Source of the DNA: Bacteriovoracaceae bacterium UBA4097
Lineage (GTDB): Bacteria; Bdellovibrionota; Bacteriovoracia; Bacteriovoracales; Bacteriovoracaceae
DNA length: 64,000 bases
Direction: 5' to 3'
Assembly (NCBI GenBank): GCA_002381765.1
Contig: DFXX01000085.1
Coordinates: 34,358 to 98,357, forward strand
The position numbers were made by a program, and so were the translations under genes. Under the pieces are notes generated by a model. That model made no database searches. It worked only from the letters and a program-made list of their open reading frames with translations, and was not told the origin of the DNA. Positions 16,367 to 23,988 of this stretch are shown one piece after another. Numbering within the stretch: the stretch's first letter is position 1; each line of letters begins with the position of its first letter.

Positions 16367-17113
16367 CTATTTACTAAAGCCCTGACGGTACCATTCACTG
16401 GAGATGGCCGTCCAAGCATTAGACACATTAAGACTCTCAACCGCCCCTGATCCCGGAATACAGATAGATCCATCCATCTTCTTCAAAATTTTACTGGAGA
16501 GCCCTGAGCCCTCGGCCCCTAAGAAGATGATGGTCTTTTCAGGAAAACTCGTTTTAAAAAGAGATTCACCCTCATGGCTAGAGGTGGCAAACATCTTGTA
16601 GCCAAGCTTTTTGGCATGCTCAAAGAACTCATTCCAGTTCTCCAAATGGATTGCTGGAACCACTTCAGCTCCACCTTCGGCCGTTCTATGGGCACTGGCC
16701 GTAAGGGCAACGGGTACCTTAGCTTCATAAGCAATACCCTTAACCCCAAAGTGAGCAGAAGTTCTCATAAGAGCACCCAAATTATGGGGATTTTCCACTT
16801 CTTCTAAAGCAAGAATCAGGCTTCTTCCATCAACTGCCAAAAGCTCCTTAACACTGGGAAGCTTTTTGGTTTTAACGATAAGAGCAATTCCTTCATGGTG
16901 AGTGGCGCGGGTAACCTTATCCAACTCTTCTTTTTCCACCACATGGTAGGCAAGCTTATTATCTACGCAGTGGCGAACCAAATCTCTGAATTCAAAGACG
17001 CCGTCGCGAGTAACATAGGCCCGGATGATATCTTCCGGACGGTTTTGAAAGAGGGATACACATGCATGACGGCCATAGACCTTCATTTCTTGATTTTTAA
17101 TTAAATGTTTCAT
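16367..17113 (-). CDS. SpoU/TrmH-family RNA 2'-O-methyltransferase (RlmB-like)
   Basis: The 248-residue protein has an N-terminal substrate-binding domain (MKVYGRHACVSLF) and the knotted SPOUT domain with all three motifs: NPHNLGALMRTSAHFG, IIFLGAEGSGLS and IPGSGAVESLNVSNA. RlmB methylates G2251 of 23S rRNA; this could be that or a paralogue such as a tRNA methylase. The ATG at 17113 is preceded by AAAAGG. It is divergent from the RlmM-like gene. Confidence 0.85.
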   Translation of the reverse strand: MKHLIKNQEMKVYGRHACVSLFQNRPEDIIRAYVTRDGVFEFRDLVRHCVDNKLAYHVVEKEELDKVTRATHHEGIALIVKTKKLPSVKELLAVDGRSLILALEEVENPHNLGALMRTSAHFGVKGIAYEAKVPVALTASAHRTAEGGAEVVPAIHLENWNEFFEHAKKLGYKMFATSSHEGESLFKTSFPEKTIIFLGAEGSGLSSKILKKMDGSICIPGSGAVESLNVSNAWTAISSEWYRQGFSK

Positions 17114-17144
17114 ACTAGCCTTTTAACATGAGCTCCTTTTAGTG

Positions 17145-17150
17145 TATAGA
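17145..17150 (+). promoter_or_regulatory. -10-like TATAGA six bases before the RlmM-like start
   Basis: TATAGA is followed by GACCCT and the ATG at 17157. No Shine-Dalgarno is present, so the mRNA is probably leaderless. Confidence 0.45.
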
Positions 17151-17156
17151 GACCCT

Positions 17157-18080
17157 ATGACTTCCTACACAGGTTATCTTGCCATTCATAAGTTTGAGAG
17201 CGAGCTCAAAAAAGAGCTTGAAATCAAGGGTTTAAAAATAACCCTGGAAAAGGATCGTCTGTTTTTAGTTGAGGGTGATCATCCGCAAATGATTTGGGCG
17301 CAAATGACGGCGTTTGATTTAAGGGCCATCCCCATTACCTCAATTAAAGATGGGGCCAAGAAACTTAAGGCCTTAGGTAGAAACTGGGGTCTCTTTACGG
17401 TTGAGCACCACAGAAGAGCTCAGCTTATTCAGGAAGAGCTTCCTAAGATAAATCAAAAACCCATCCCCTTCAGGCATCCCTTACCAAGCTTACCTATGGG
17501 CTTTTGGACCCTGTGGGAGCCGGATCTCATGATGGTAGCGAGCTCCACCTCTTCTCCCTTTGCTCTGGGAGAAATGGACTTTCAAGAAGATAAGATCATG
17601 CCACCTTCCCGGGCCTACTTAAAGCTGTGGGAATTTTTTACGGTCTATGCTCCCGAGGAGATTTCTGGTGGAACCTCTCTGGATGTGGGCTCTTGTCCGG
17701 GTGGCTGGACCTGGGTTTTAAGAACCCTGAACTTTGATAAAACAATTTCCGTGGATAAGGCCCCCATCGAGACAAGAATCATGGACCTGGGGCAAATTGA
17801 TTTTAGGCAAGAAAGTGCCTTTGGTCTTGATCCCCATGATTTGGGAGAGATCGATTGGTTCTGCTCCGATATCATTTGCTACCCCGAGCGGCTGTTGAAT
17901 CTGGTGAACCGATTCCGCGCGGCGGGGACCGTGAAGAACTTTGTCTGCACCATAAAATACCAGAAAGAAACTGACTGGGAACAAACACTCAAATTTTTGG
18001 AAATACCAAATTCTCGAATCGTTCATCTTCATCATAATAAACATGAGGTGACATGGTTTTTAAAAGGGGCCCTTGCATGA
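17157..18080 (+). CDS. RlmM-like 23S rRNA ribose 2'-O-methyltransferase
   Basis: The ATG at 17157 (MTSYTGYLAIHKFE) is preferred to a GTG 15 bases upstream, because a -10-like TATAGA ends seven bases before it. The 307-residue protein has an N-terminal THUMP-like part and an FtsJ-type domain: PPSRAYLKLWEFF, DVGSCPGGWTWVL (SAM loop), DWFCSDIICYPERL (catalytic Asp), CTIKYQKE (catalytic Lys) and NKHEVTWFL (catalytic Glu). This K-D-K-E set marks ribose methyltransferases. RlmM methylates C2498 in E. coli. It overlaps the next gene by ATGA. Confidence 0.82.
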   Translation: MTSYTGYLAIHKFESELKKELEIKGLKITLEKDRLFLVEGDHPQMIWAQMTAFDLRAIPITSIKDGAKKLKALGRNWGLFTVEHHRRAQLIQEELPKINQKPIPFRHPLPSLPMGFWTLWEPDLMMVASSTSSPFALGEMDFQEDKIMPPSRAYLKLWEFFTVYAPEEISGGTSLDVGSCPGGWTWVLRTLNFDKTISVDKAPIETRIMDLGQIDFRQESAFGLDPHDLGEIDWFCSDIICYPERLLNLVNRFRAAGTVKNFVCTIKYQKETDWEQTLKFLEIPNSRIVHLHHNKHEVTWFLKGALA

Positions 18081-19279
18081 AATACTTTAATATGGACAAG
18101 CCCCAGAAGCTGAAGCTCACTCGGGATTTGGGTAAGCACATCAAGCGTGGAAATCCTTGGATCTTTGCTGATGCTGTGGAAAAAATGAAAGTTCCAGAAG
18201 GCTCTTATGCCATCTTGGTCAGTCATAAAAAAGAAATTCTGGCGCACGGCTTTTACTCTCCTCATATCAATCTTGCCTTTCGGGTGTTGAGCCTGGGAGA
18301 TACAAAATTAAATGATACGGAAATAGTGGCCCGCCTCTATCGCGCTATTCATATTAAAAAGCATCTCTTAAGCACTGAGAACAAGTGCTTTCGCATCATC
18401 AATGGCGAGGGTGATGATCTTCCTGGGGTTGTGGCGGACTATTACCAGGGAGTGGTGGTTTTGAAGCTCGATGGCCCTGCGGCCGAAGCCTTCTGGAATA
18501 AAGAGAATCTAGCTGCCTTCTTTATGGAGCAAAAAGATATTCCAGTGAGCTGTGTTTACTATAAAAGAAAGAATCGTGAAGAAGATAAAGGAGAAGTCCT
18601 TGCTGGCGAGTGTGAGAGCCTTCATGAGCATGAATTCCTAGAGCATGGAGTGAAATTCAGAACTAATATTATCGATGCTGCTAAGACTGGCTTCTTTCTA
18701 GATCAAAGAGAGAATCGCAATTTCATTCGTAATATCTCTAAGGATAAAACACTTCTTAATCTCTTTGGTTATACCGGTGGTTTTTCCGTTTATGCCGGCC
18801 TAGGTGGGGCAAGTCAGGTAACAACCGTGGATATCGCCCCTCAGGCAATTAAGGCCAGTGAATTAAACTGGGAAATAAATCTTCTTTCCTCAGAAAAGCA
18901 TGATGCCATTTGCGCCGACGCTTTTGAATGGGTACTTGAAGCCCAGAAAGAAAACAAGCTATGGGATATCGTCATAACCGACCCCCCAAGCTTTGCTCCT
19001 AATCAGAAAGCGATTGATTCTGCCAAGGAAGCCTATACTAAGGTCTTTGCGGATTCCCTTCGTCTGGTGAAGAATGGTGGATTTTTTGCGGCATCTAGCT
19101 GCTCGGGACACATTAGCTTTGAGAGCTTTCTTGAAATTGTTCAGGAGGCCTTATCTAAAGCTCGTCGCCGCGGAAAGGTTTTGCTCATTAAAGGGCAGCC
19201 GGAAGATCATCCCTTCCCTTTTGCTCTACCCGATATGCGCTACTTAAAATTTGTATATCTGCAGGTGTTTAAGGATTAA
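18077..19279 (+). CDS. rlmI: RlmI-like 23S rRNA (cytosine-C5)-methyltransferase
   Basis: The ATG at 18077 overlaps the upstream stop as ATGA with AGGGG before it; an in-frame start at 18053 would lie inside the neighbour. The protein of 400 residues has an N-terminal PUA domain (KLKLTRDLGKHIKRGNPWIF), a DAAKTGFFLDQRENR bridge, SAM motif I NLFGYTGGFSVYAGLGG and ITDPPSFAP, the typical RlmI order. It modifies C1962 of 23S rRNA in E. coli. Its C-terminus overlaps the convergent anti-sigma gene by 11 bases. Confidence 0.87.
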   Translation: MKYFNMDKPQKLKLTRDLGKHIKRGNPWIFADAVEKMKVPEGSYAILVSHKKEILAHGFYSPHINLAFRVLSLGDTKLNDTEIVARLYRAIHIKKHLLSTENKCFRIINGEGDDLPGVVADYYQGVVVLKLDGPAAEAFWNKENLAAFFMEQKDIPVSCVYYKRKNREEDKGEVLAGECESLHEHEFLEHGVKFRTNIIDAAKTGFFLDQRENRNFIRNISKDKTLLNLFGYTGGFSVYAGLGGASQVTTVDIAPQAIKASELNWEINLLSSEKHDAICADAFEWVLEAQKENKLWDIVITDPPSFAPNQKAIDSAKEAYTKVFADSLRLVKNGGFFAASSCSGHISFESFLEIVQEALSKARRRGKVLLIKGQPEDHPFPFALPDMRYLKFVYLQVFKD

Positions 19280-19802
19280 TCTCCATTTCTTTCAGGATAT
19301 AGATCTTGCTTCTCATCTGCATCCATATAACCTGGGCCATAATGGCAGTTATGATCCAAACCAGATGATAAGAGAGAGATTCTCCTGCTAGATTTAAGCT
19401 CATATTTCCCAACATCAGGAGAGACCACAGTATTGCTGGTAAGAGGACCAGTGTGTATTTATAACGTCTCCAAACCCACCACAACTCTTCTCCCTTCATT
19501 CCGATAAAGGCCACCATCAGACCCGCTGATAAGAATAAAGAGCCACAGAAGGCAGCACAGGCCCAGTCTCCGATGATGCGAAAGAAATGAGTGATGCCAT
19601 GGCCTTCTACTAACCCCAGACCAAACTGAGGGCAAACCGACATGGAGAAGATGGCACCGAGGAGTTGAAATAATAAAAATTTAGCAATGATAGCAGAACC
19701 ATTAAAACTCAGGGTGATGTCCTTATGGACAGCTTGTGTGAGTTCCTGTGAGGGAACTTCGTTATGGGTAATAAATTCTAGAAATTCATTATCATTCTTC
19801 AT
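19269..19802 (-). CDS. Four-span membrane protein, probable anti-sigma factor
   Basis: The 177-residue protein has a cytoplasmic N-terminus of about 35 residues and then four or more hydrophobic segments (about 36-58, 72-98, 113-131 and 138-160). The start overlaps the sigma-factor stop by 11 bases, the usual arrangement of a sigma factor with its membrane anti-sigma partner. Conserved-looking SVCPQFG and CAAFCG place cysteines and a histidine within the membrane part, which could sense metal or redox. I see no zinc-binding anti-sigma HxxxCxxC motif. The role is inferred from position. Confidence 0.6.
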   Translation of the reverse strand: MKNDNEFLEFITHNEVPSQELTQAVHKDITLSFNGSAIIAKFLLFQLLGAIFSMSVCPQFGLGLVEGHGITHFFRIIGDWACAAFCGSLFLSAGLMVAFIGMKGEELWWVWRRYKYTLVLLPAILWSLLMLGNMSLNLAGESLSYHLVWIITAIMAQVIWMQMRSKIYILKEMEINP

Positions 19803-20301
19803 CTTGACCTCGAAGCTTGTCTTTGAGTCCCCGCACTGCTCTGGATAGACGTTGCCGAAGACTTGTTTGTGACAGACCTGTTTCTTTTTCTAATTCCTCA
19901 TATCCAACTCCCTCTAGATAGTACTTCTGTACAAGGAAAGCGGTTTGAGGAGGTAAGTGAGCGAGAATCTCCGTCACATTATGACTCTCACTATCTCGTC
20001 CATAAAGTTTCTCCAGAAGTTCACTCTGGTGCTGCTCTTTTCTTCTTCCGAGACTTCGATATTCATCGATCAAAAGATTTTTAATAAGAACAAAAAACCA
20101 GGGAGCAAAGGGCTGATCTTTGTAGAGTTCTCTCTTCTCATGCAATTGCCTCCACACCTTCTGAAAGAAGTCATCGGCTTCACTAGGTCTGAGTCTTTTT
20201 TTGATGTAGCCATAAACCATTGGCGTGTACTTTTTGTAGAGGAGATTAAACGCCTCTTCATTTCCCGCTTGGTAGGCCCGCATCAGTTCTTCGTCATTCA
20301 T
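19792..20301 (-). CDS. ECF-type RNA polymerase sigma factor
   Basis: The 169-residue protein has region 2 (LMRAYQAGNEEAFNLLYKKY, then ADDFFQKVWRQL and PFAPWFFVLIKN) and region 4 (LPPQTAFLVQKYYLEGVGYE, then TGLSQTSLRQRLSRAVRGLK as the helix-turn-helix). That is the minimal sigma-2/sigma-4 plan of ECF factors. It lies 14 bases past the MerT-like gene and is coupled to the membrane protein after it. The operon is therefore probably autoregulated by this sigma factor in response to a metal or envelope signal. Confidence 0.9.
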   Translation of the reverse strand: MNDEELMRAYQAGNEEAFNLLYKKYTPMVYGYIKKRLRPSEADDFFQKVWRQLHEKRELYKDQPFAPWFFVLIKNLLIDEYRSLGRRKEQHQSELLEKLYGRDSESHNVTEILAHLPPQTAFLVQKYYLEGVGYEELEKETGLSQTSLRQRLSRAVRGLKDKLRGQDEE

Positions 20302-20315
20302 ATATCCTTATTCTC

Positions 20316-20702
20316 TCACAAGAGATGAGGAAGAATAAAGGCATAAAAAGCTCCTATCAGATTAATCCCTAGAGTGACGAAGAAGAGCGGTTTGGACCAG
20401 CTCTTAGTTGTCTCACACTCCTCTTTCTTATCAATGGGGCATACCTCTTTTGCGCTATATCTTTGCCCCAGGTAAGAAACACCCAGCATAAAAAAACTCG
20501 CGCCAAAAACCCATTCCTTATTCTCAGAGAGCCAAATAAGCTCTGGAAACTCACCTAAAAATCCTGCTAGCGATGCTCCGAAACCCATCAACACTAAGGT
20601 CGAAGGAAGTGCGCAGCACAGGAGCGTTCCAAAGGAAGTGAAGAGCCCCCCGTAGCTTACGAGTACTTGAGTCGTTTTATTTTCTTTCAATGCTTGCCAC
20701 AT
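20316..20702 (-). CDS. MerT-like inner-membrane metal transport protein
   Basis: The 128-residue protein has three to four membrane spans. Its first span contains TSFGTLLCCALPSTLVLMG; the vicinal CCxxP in span 1 is the hallmark of MerT-family mercuric transporters, which pass metal from periplasmic MerP into the cell. A loop with two more cysteines (EVCPIDKKEECETT) lies between later spans, where MerT has its second cysteine pair. It overlaps the MerP-like gene by 26 bases. No merA reductase or MerR regulator is in the window, so the metal could be another soft metal. Confidence 0.72.
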   Translation of the reverse strand: MWQALKENKTTQVLVSYGGLFTSFGTLLCCALPSTLVLMGFGASLAGFLGEFPELIWLSENKEWVFGASFFMLGVSYLGQRYSAKEVCPIDKKEECETTKSWSKPLFFVTLGINLIGAFYAFILPHLL

Positions 20703-20952
20703 TGTAGCCTGCCTCGGTAATAAGTTTAGTAATGGTAGCGTCCTCTAAATCTTTATCATCATGGGTAAAGATATTGACGATTTTTTTATCCAGATTTACA
20801 TCCAAACTTTTTACTTCAGAAATCGCGCTGAATTTCTTTTGAATTCCCTGAGCACACATGGAACAAACCATGCCACTCACCTTCACATTGATTTCTTTTG
20901 CAAAGGAAGTAAATGAGAAGAGCATAAGAGTAAGGGCCATCATTTTTTTCAT
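20677..20952 (-). CDS. Periplasmic MerP-like heavy-metal-binding (HMA) protein
   Basis: The 91-residue protein has a signal peptide (MKKMMALTLMLFSFTSFA) and one HMA domain with the metal site GMVCSMCAQGI (MxCxxC type) at about residue 30. The fold then follows beta-alpha-beta-beta-alpha-beta to its C-terminus. MerP and related chaperones capture Hg2+ or Cu+ in the periplasm and hand it to the membrane partner, here the overlapping MerT-like gene. It is 10 bases after the outer-membrane-like gene of the same operon. Confidence 0.85.
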   Translation of the reverse strand: MKKMMALTLMLFSFTSFAKEINVKVSGMVCSMCAQGIQKKFSAISEVKSLDVNLDKKIVNIFTHDDKDLEDATITKLITEAGYNVASIERK

Positions 20953-20962
20953 CGTAAACTCC

Positions 20963-21595
20963 TTAAAGGTGAACCATGAGATTTAGCATCCAGTCTCCAC
21001 GTGTGGAGGAGCCCATTTCCCATAAAACATTATTATAAAAAAATCTGACCATGGGGGTAATCATGACCTTCTCCTGAACCTCATCGATGATCATTCCCTG
21101 GAGCATAAACCAGGTTTGTAAGCTCTTAAAATCGGCTTCATAGGGAGAGAATCCAACTCTGGCCTGTGTGGTGAACATATCAAGCTTTCCAGGAGCATGA
21201 AATTCATAATGCTTAATGGCCGTATAGAGCCTTCTGGTTTCCCAATCGGCTTCTAAGCCTAACATATACATGCCATGAGTTCCGGGACTACCCCACTCCT
21301 GGTCAACCACACCTCCCCCCCCATGCAAGTAAATATTGGCCTGATGGTTTTCCCCATTATCTCTCCAGAGAAGATGATTGATTTTTAGGAGTGCTGCTTC
21401 CGTATTGGCCGCTTCTTGAGAAAAACGCCAGTGATCAATGCCCACCGAATAGCGATTTGAGGGTGAGTACATGAGGTAATTATTTGAGTAGTCGGGCATA
21501 TTGCTGGAACTAAGTGCCCAGCCACCTTGATAAATGACCGGATGGGCATAAGCGCCTGCCGAAACAATAAAAAGAAAAATACTCAAAATTTTCAT
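20963..21595 (-). CDS. Exported outer-membrane-like protein of the metal operon
   Basis: The start at 21595 has AGGGGATCT in front and begins a signal peptide (MKILSIFLFIVSAGAYA, then HPVIYQGGW). The mature protein of about 193 residues is rich in aromatic and glycine strands and ends MLNLMVHL, as beta-barrels do. Several histidines and methionines are scattered along it. It is the first gene of the metal operon, so it may be an outer-membrane channel or metal-binding barrel. I do not recognise the family. Confidence 0.65.
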   Translation of the reverse strand: MKILSIFLFIVSAGAYAHPVIYQGGWALSSSNMPDYSNNYLMYSPSNRYSVGIDHWRFSQEAANTEAALLKINHLLWRDNGENHQANIYLHGGGGVVDQEWGSPGTHGMYMLGLEADWETRRLYTAIKHYEFHAPGKLDMFTTQARVGFSPYEADFKSLQTWFMLQGMIIDEVQEKVMITPMVRFFYNNVLWEMGSSTRGDWMLNLMVHL

Positions 21596-21645
21596 AGATC
21601 CCCTCTGTTTCAATCTATGACGATAGAAAAGGGAGTTTGTGACAA

Positions 21646-22335
21646 CTATTGAGGAAATCGCGTAATTTTTTTAAAATTATGCCAAATCTGGGATTTTAGA
21701 AAGTCTAGATCAAGGCCTAACTGTTGAGAGGCCCTGAGATAAATGTCGTGGATATCAAGATGTTTTTGATCGTCGGTTTCCAAAAACAAATTCTCTAGTG
21801 GGATAACTGGCAGGAGTTCTCGGATCTGAGGAGAATTATCCAGAGAGATCCCAAATGAGAAATAGCAGTCCGGATGCAAACGTAGCAGACTCTTAACCAT
21901 TTCCTCATTGCCCCGAAAATCATGAAAGATCCAGGGAGTGTTTGGTTTTTTTTCTTTCATAACACCCAAAAAATCTGAACCACTTCTCACATTGTGAATA
22001 ACCAGGGGAAGCTCAAATTGATGGGCGAGATCCAGATGCCAAAAAAAGAGCTCTAGTTGGCGATCCATAAGTTCTGGCATGGTGCGATCAAGGCCTGTCT
22101 CGCCGATTCCCCAAACTTTACCTGCTTGAAGGAGCTTCAAAATATTATTTTGCAGTTCACTTATCTCATCTTGAGTATAATCTTCCAGCCACCAGGGGTG
22201 AATGCCGGCAGTTGAATACTCCCTACTAGTCTGCATTAGCTTCAACTCCTCGATAGAGAGGGAATCGACACTTACTGAATCTTCATGTGGCAGTCGTCGA
22301 TGAGTATGGATATCAAGATAAGGTAGTAGTTTCAT
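21646..22335 (-). CDS. TatD-family metal-dependent hydrolase
   Basis: The start at 22335 gives MKLLPYLDIHTHR, placing the metal-binding HxH near the N-terminus as in TatD proteins; the open frame extends 72 codons upstream but that part has no homologous look and overlaps the divergent gene's promoter. GIHPWW, GIGETGLDR, LPLVIHNVRSG, FHDFRGNEEM and FLETDDQ follow in the TatD order. The family are 3'-5' DNA exonucleases or deacylases. At about 229 residues it is slightly shorter than typical (about 260). There is no Shine-Dalgarno; TTTAAT lies six bases upstream. Confidence 0.82.
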   Translation of the reverse strand: MKLLPYLDIHTHRRLPHEDSVSVDSLSIEELKLMQTSREYSTAGIHPWWLEDYTQDEISELQNNILKLLQAGKVWGIGETGLDRTMPELMDRQLELFFWHLDLAHQFELPLVIHNVRSGSDFLGVMKEKKPNTPWIFHDFRGNEEMVKSLLRLHPDCYFSFGISLDNSPQIRELLPVIPLENLFLETDDQKHLDIHDIYLRASQQLGLDLDFLKSQIWHNFKKITRFPQ

Positions 22336-22341
22336 AGCATG

Positions 22342-22347
22342 ATTAAA
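22342..22347 (-). promoter_or_regulatory. -10-like TTTAAT six bases before the TatD start
   Basis: On the minus strand TTTAAT is followed by CATGCT and the ATG. TAGACG lies 17 bases upstream of it, a fair -35. This is one of the best leaderless promoter candidates. Confidence 0.5.
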
Positions 22348-22446
22348 ACAGATGCGCTTATAGCCGTCTAGCACTGTGACTCTCCTGGTCTTCAAAAAGG
22401 CAGAAAGGAGAGATAAATTTTTCTCTCTAACAAAAAAAGGATATTT

Positions 22447-23082
22447 ATGGGCTGGATTCCATCTGAAATTGAAGAATATTGTATTAATCATTCTACCCGA
22501 CCAGGGGAAGCCGCTCGAGAGCTTCAAAAATACACTAAAGAATCGGTTCACGGGAGCAATATGCTTATCGGGGAAATGGAAGGATCGGTTCTGAAGTTTC
22601 TCATAACCCTAGGTCGAGTTAAGAATGTTCTGGAGCTGGGAACTTACACGGGTTATTCAGCTCTGGTTATGGCCGAGGCCATTCCCCATGATGGGAAAGT
22701 TATCACCATCGACATCAATCCTAAGACCTCCGAGATAGCTCAGGAGTACTGGGCAAAGTCACCCCATGGAAAAAAAATCAAACAGATTTTAAAACCAGGC
22801 CCGGAAGCCTTAAAAGAAATTCATGAAACTTTTGATTTGGTTTTCATTGATGCTGATAAAAATAATTATCCAAATTATTTAACATGGGCCCTGGATCACC
22901 TATCCCCCCAGGGCATTATCGTTACCGATAACACCCTGTGGTCTGGAAAGGTTCTTCAGTCTGGAGTCGATGCTCAAACTGATTCAATTAGAAAGCATAA
23001 TGATCAAGCCGCTGCCTTAGAAGGTTATATCAAAACCTTACTGCCTATTCGCGACGGCATGTTCCTTATTCAGAAAGGCTGA
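22447..23082 (+). CDS. O-methyltransferase (caffeoyl-CoA OMT / COMT-like family)
   Basis: The 211-residue protein follows the bacterial Methyltransf_3 plan: an N-terminal SVHGSNMLIGEMEG helix, LELGTYTGYSALVMAEA as SAM motif I, ITIDINPKTSEIAQ, and FDLVFIDADKNNY with the metal-binding aspartates, then VTDNTLWSGKV. These cation-dependent enzymes methylate catechols or similar hydroxyls; the substrate here is unknown. AAAGGATATTT precedes the ATG. The 3' end overlaps the convergent lipoprotein gene by 13 bases. Confidence 0.85.
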   Translation: MGWIPSEIEEYCINHSTRPGEAARELQKYTKESVHGSNMLIGEMEGSVLKFLITLGRVKNVLELGTYTGYSALVMAEAIPHDGKVITIDINPKTSEIAQEYWAKSPHGKKIKQILKPGPEALKEIHETFDLVFIDADKNNYPNYLTWALDHLSPQGIIVTDNTLWSGKVLQSGVDAQTDSIRKHNDQAAALEGYIKTLLPIRDGMFLIQKG

Positions 23083-23270
23083 GGCTGACCGGTATTTGTT
23101 CCTTGTCCAGGAGTGAGTACCGGGTCATTGACAGCATCCACTCTTTCTTCTTCACTTTGCTGCTGTTGTGCCCTAGTTGCATCTCCTCCGGAATCCCATT
23201 CTTCCCTTTCAGGCGAAGTACAAGCACCTGCACCAACAATTAAGAGACCTAGAATTATGAAGCGTTTCAT
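23070..23270 (-). CDS. Small lipoprotein, 66 residues
   Basis: The start at 23270 follows GGGGGT and gives MKRFIILGLLIVGAGAC, a lipoprotein signal with lipobox GAGAC. The mature part is short, acidic and Gln/Gly/Pro-rich, with no recognisable domain. It probably sits as a disordered peptide on a membrane surface. The 3' end overlaps the convergent O-methyltransferase. Confidence 0.65.
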   Translation of the reverse strand: MKRFIILGLLIVGAGACTSPEREEWDSGGDATRAQQQQSEEERVDAVNDPVLTPGQGTNTGQPQPF

Positions 23271-23412
23271 AGTTACCCCCTGCTTCAAGGTTAGGTAATT
23301 ATCCTATCATCTTGAGTCACCAGACAAAAACTTAAAGCTCTCATAAGGCATTGGCCGATGAAGTCACTTAATTCACCCATAATTGTCTCCGTGTGGCTTT
23401 CCATTGGAACAC

Positions 23413-23440
23413 TTTACAGAATTAAATGGTGAACTATTAG
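23413..23440 (+). promoter_or_regulatory. Probable sigma-70-type promoter
   Basis: TTTACA (23413-23418) and TATTAG (23435-23440) are separated by 16 bases and lie 22 bases before the next start, which has its own Shine-Dalgarno. Confidence 0.4.
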
Positions 23441-23462
23441 GGTCTCAGGGAAAGGAGCTCTT

Positions 23463-23897
23463 ATGAAAGTCATGACATTCGCCTTGCTTACTGGAATATG
23501 CCTCTTGGTGGTCTTAGGTAGGCCACAGCTTCAAGAGCAAACTCCTGCTAATATCGGAGAAATTCAAGAAGAGCAAGAAAGAGAGGAAGTTGCGGACGAA
23601 GAAGAACTAGTTCAGATTGATGATATGATGTTTCGAGTGATTCATCACATCGATAGAATCGAAGATGAACCAATCGCTGACATCATCTGGTTAAAGCGCG
23701 CGGCAGAAGTTGCTCTAAAAAATGGATCACCCTACTTCCATATTTTAGAGCAAAACGCCAGCAAAGAATTTAACCGTGAGCATAACATGCAGCTAACTAT
23801 GATCGAAGGAATCATTGTCTTAGATCAAGATCCCATGGAGGCTGAATATGATGCATATACCATATCTGAACTTGAACTCGATCCCAATGCCCACTAA
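23463..23897 (+). CDS. Membrane-anchored or exported acidic protein, unknown
   Basis: The 144-residue protein has an N-terminal hydrophobic segment (MKVMTFALLTGICLLVVLG) without a clear cleavage site, then a strongly acidic stretch (IGEIQEEQEREEVADEEELV) and a mixed domain with DDMMFRVIHHIDRIEDEP. AAAGGAG precedes the ATG. It is a single-gene unit with a plausible promoter. No family is recognised. Confidence 0.65.
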   Translation: MKVMTFALLTGICLLVVLGRPQLQEQTPANIGEIQEEQEREEVADEEELVQIDDMMFRVIHHIDRIEDEPIADIIWLKRAAEVALKNGSPYFHILEQNASKEFNREHNMQLTMIEGIIVLDQDPMEAEYDAYTISELELDPNAH

Positions 23898-23988
23898 TTT
23901 TAATCTTAATTTATCTTTCCATTCTTTGCAGGTGCAGACAGTCTAGACTAAAAAACCATAGCATTCTCATTTGAACGGGAGGTTTAAC

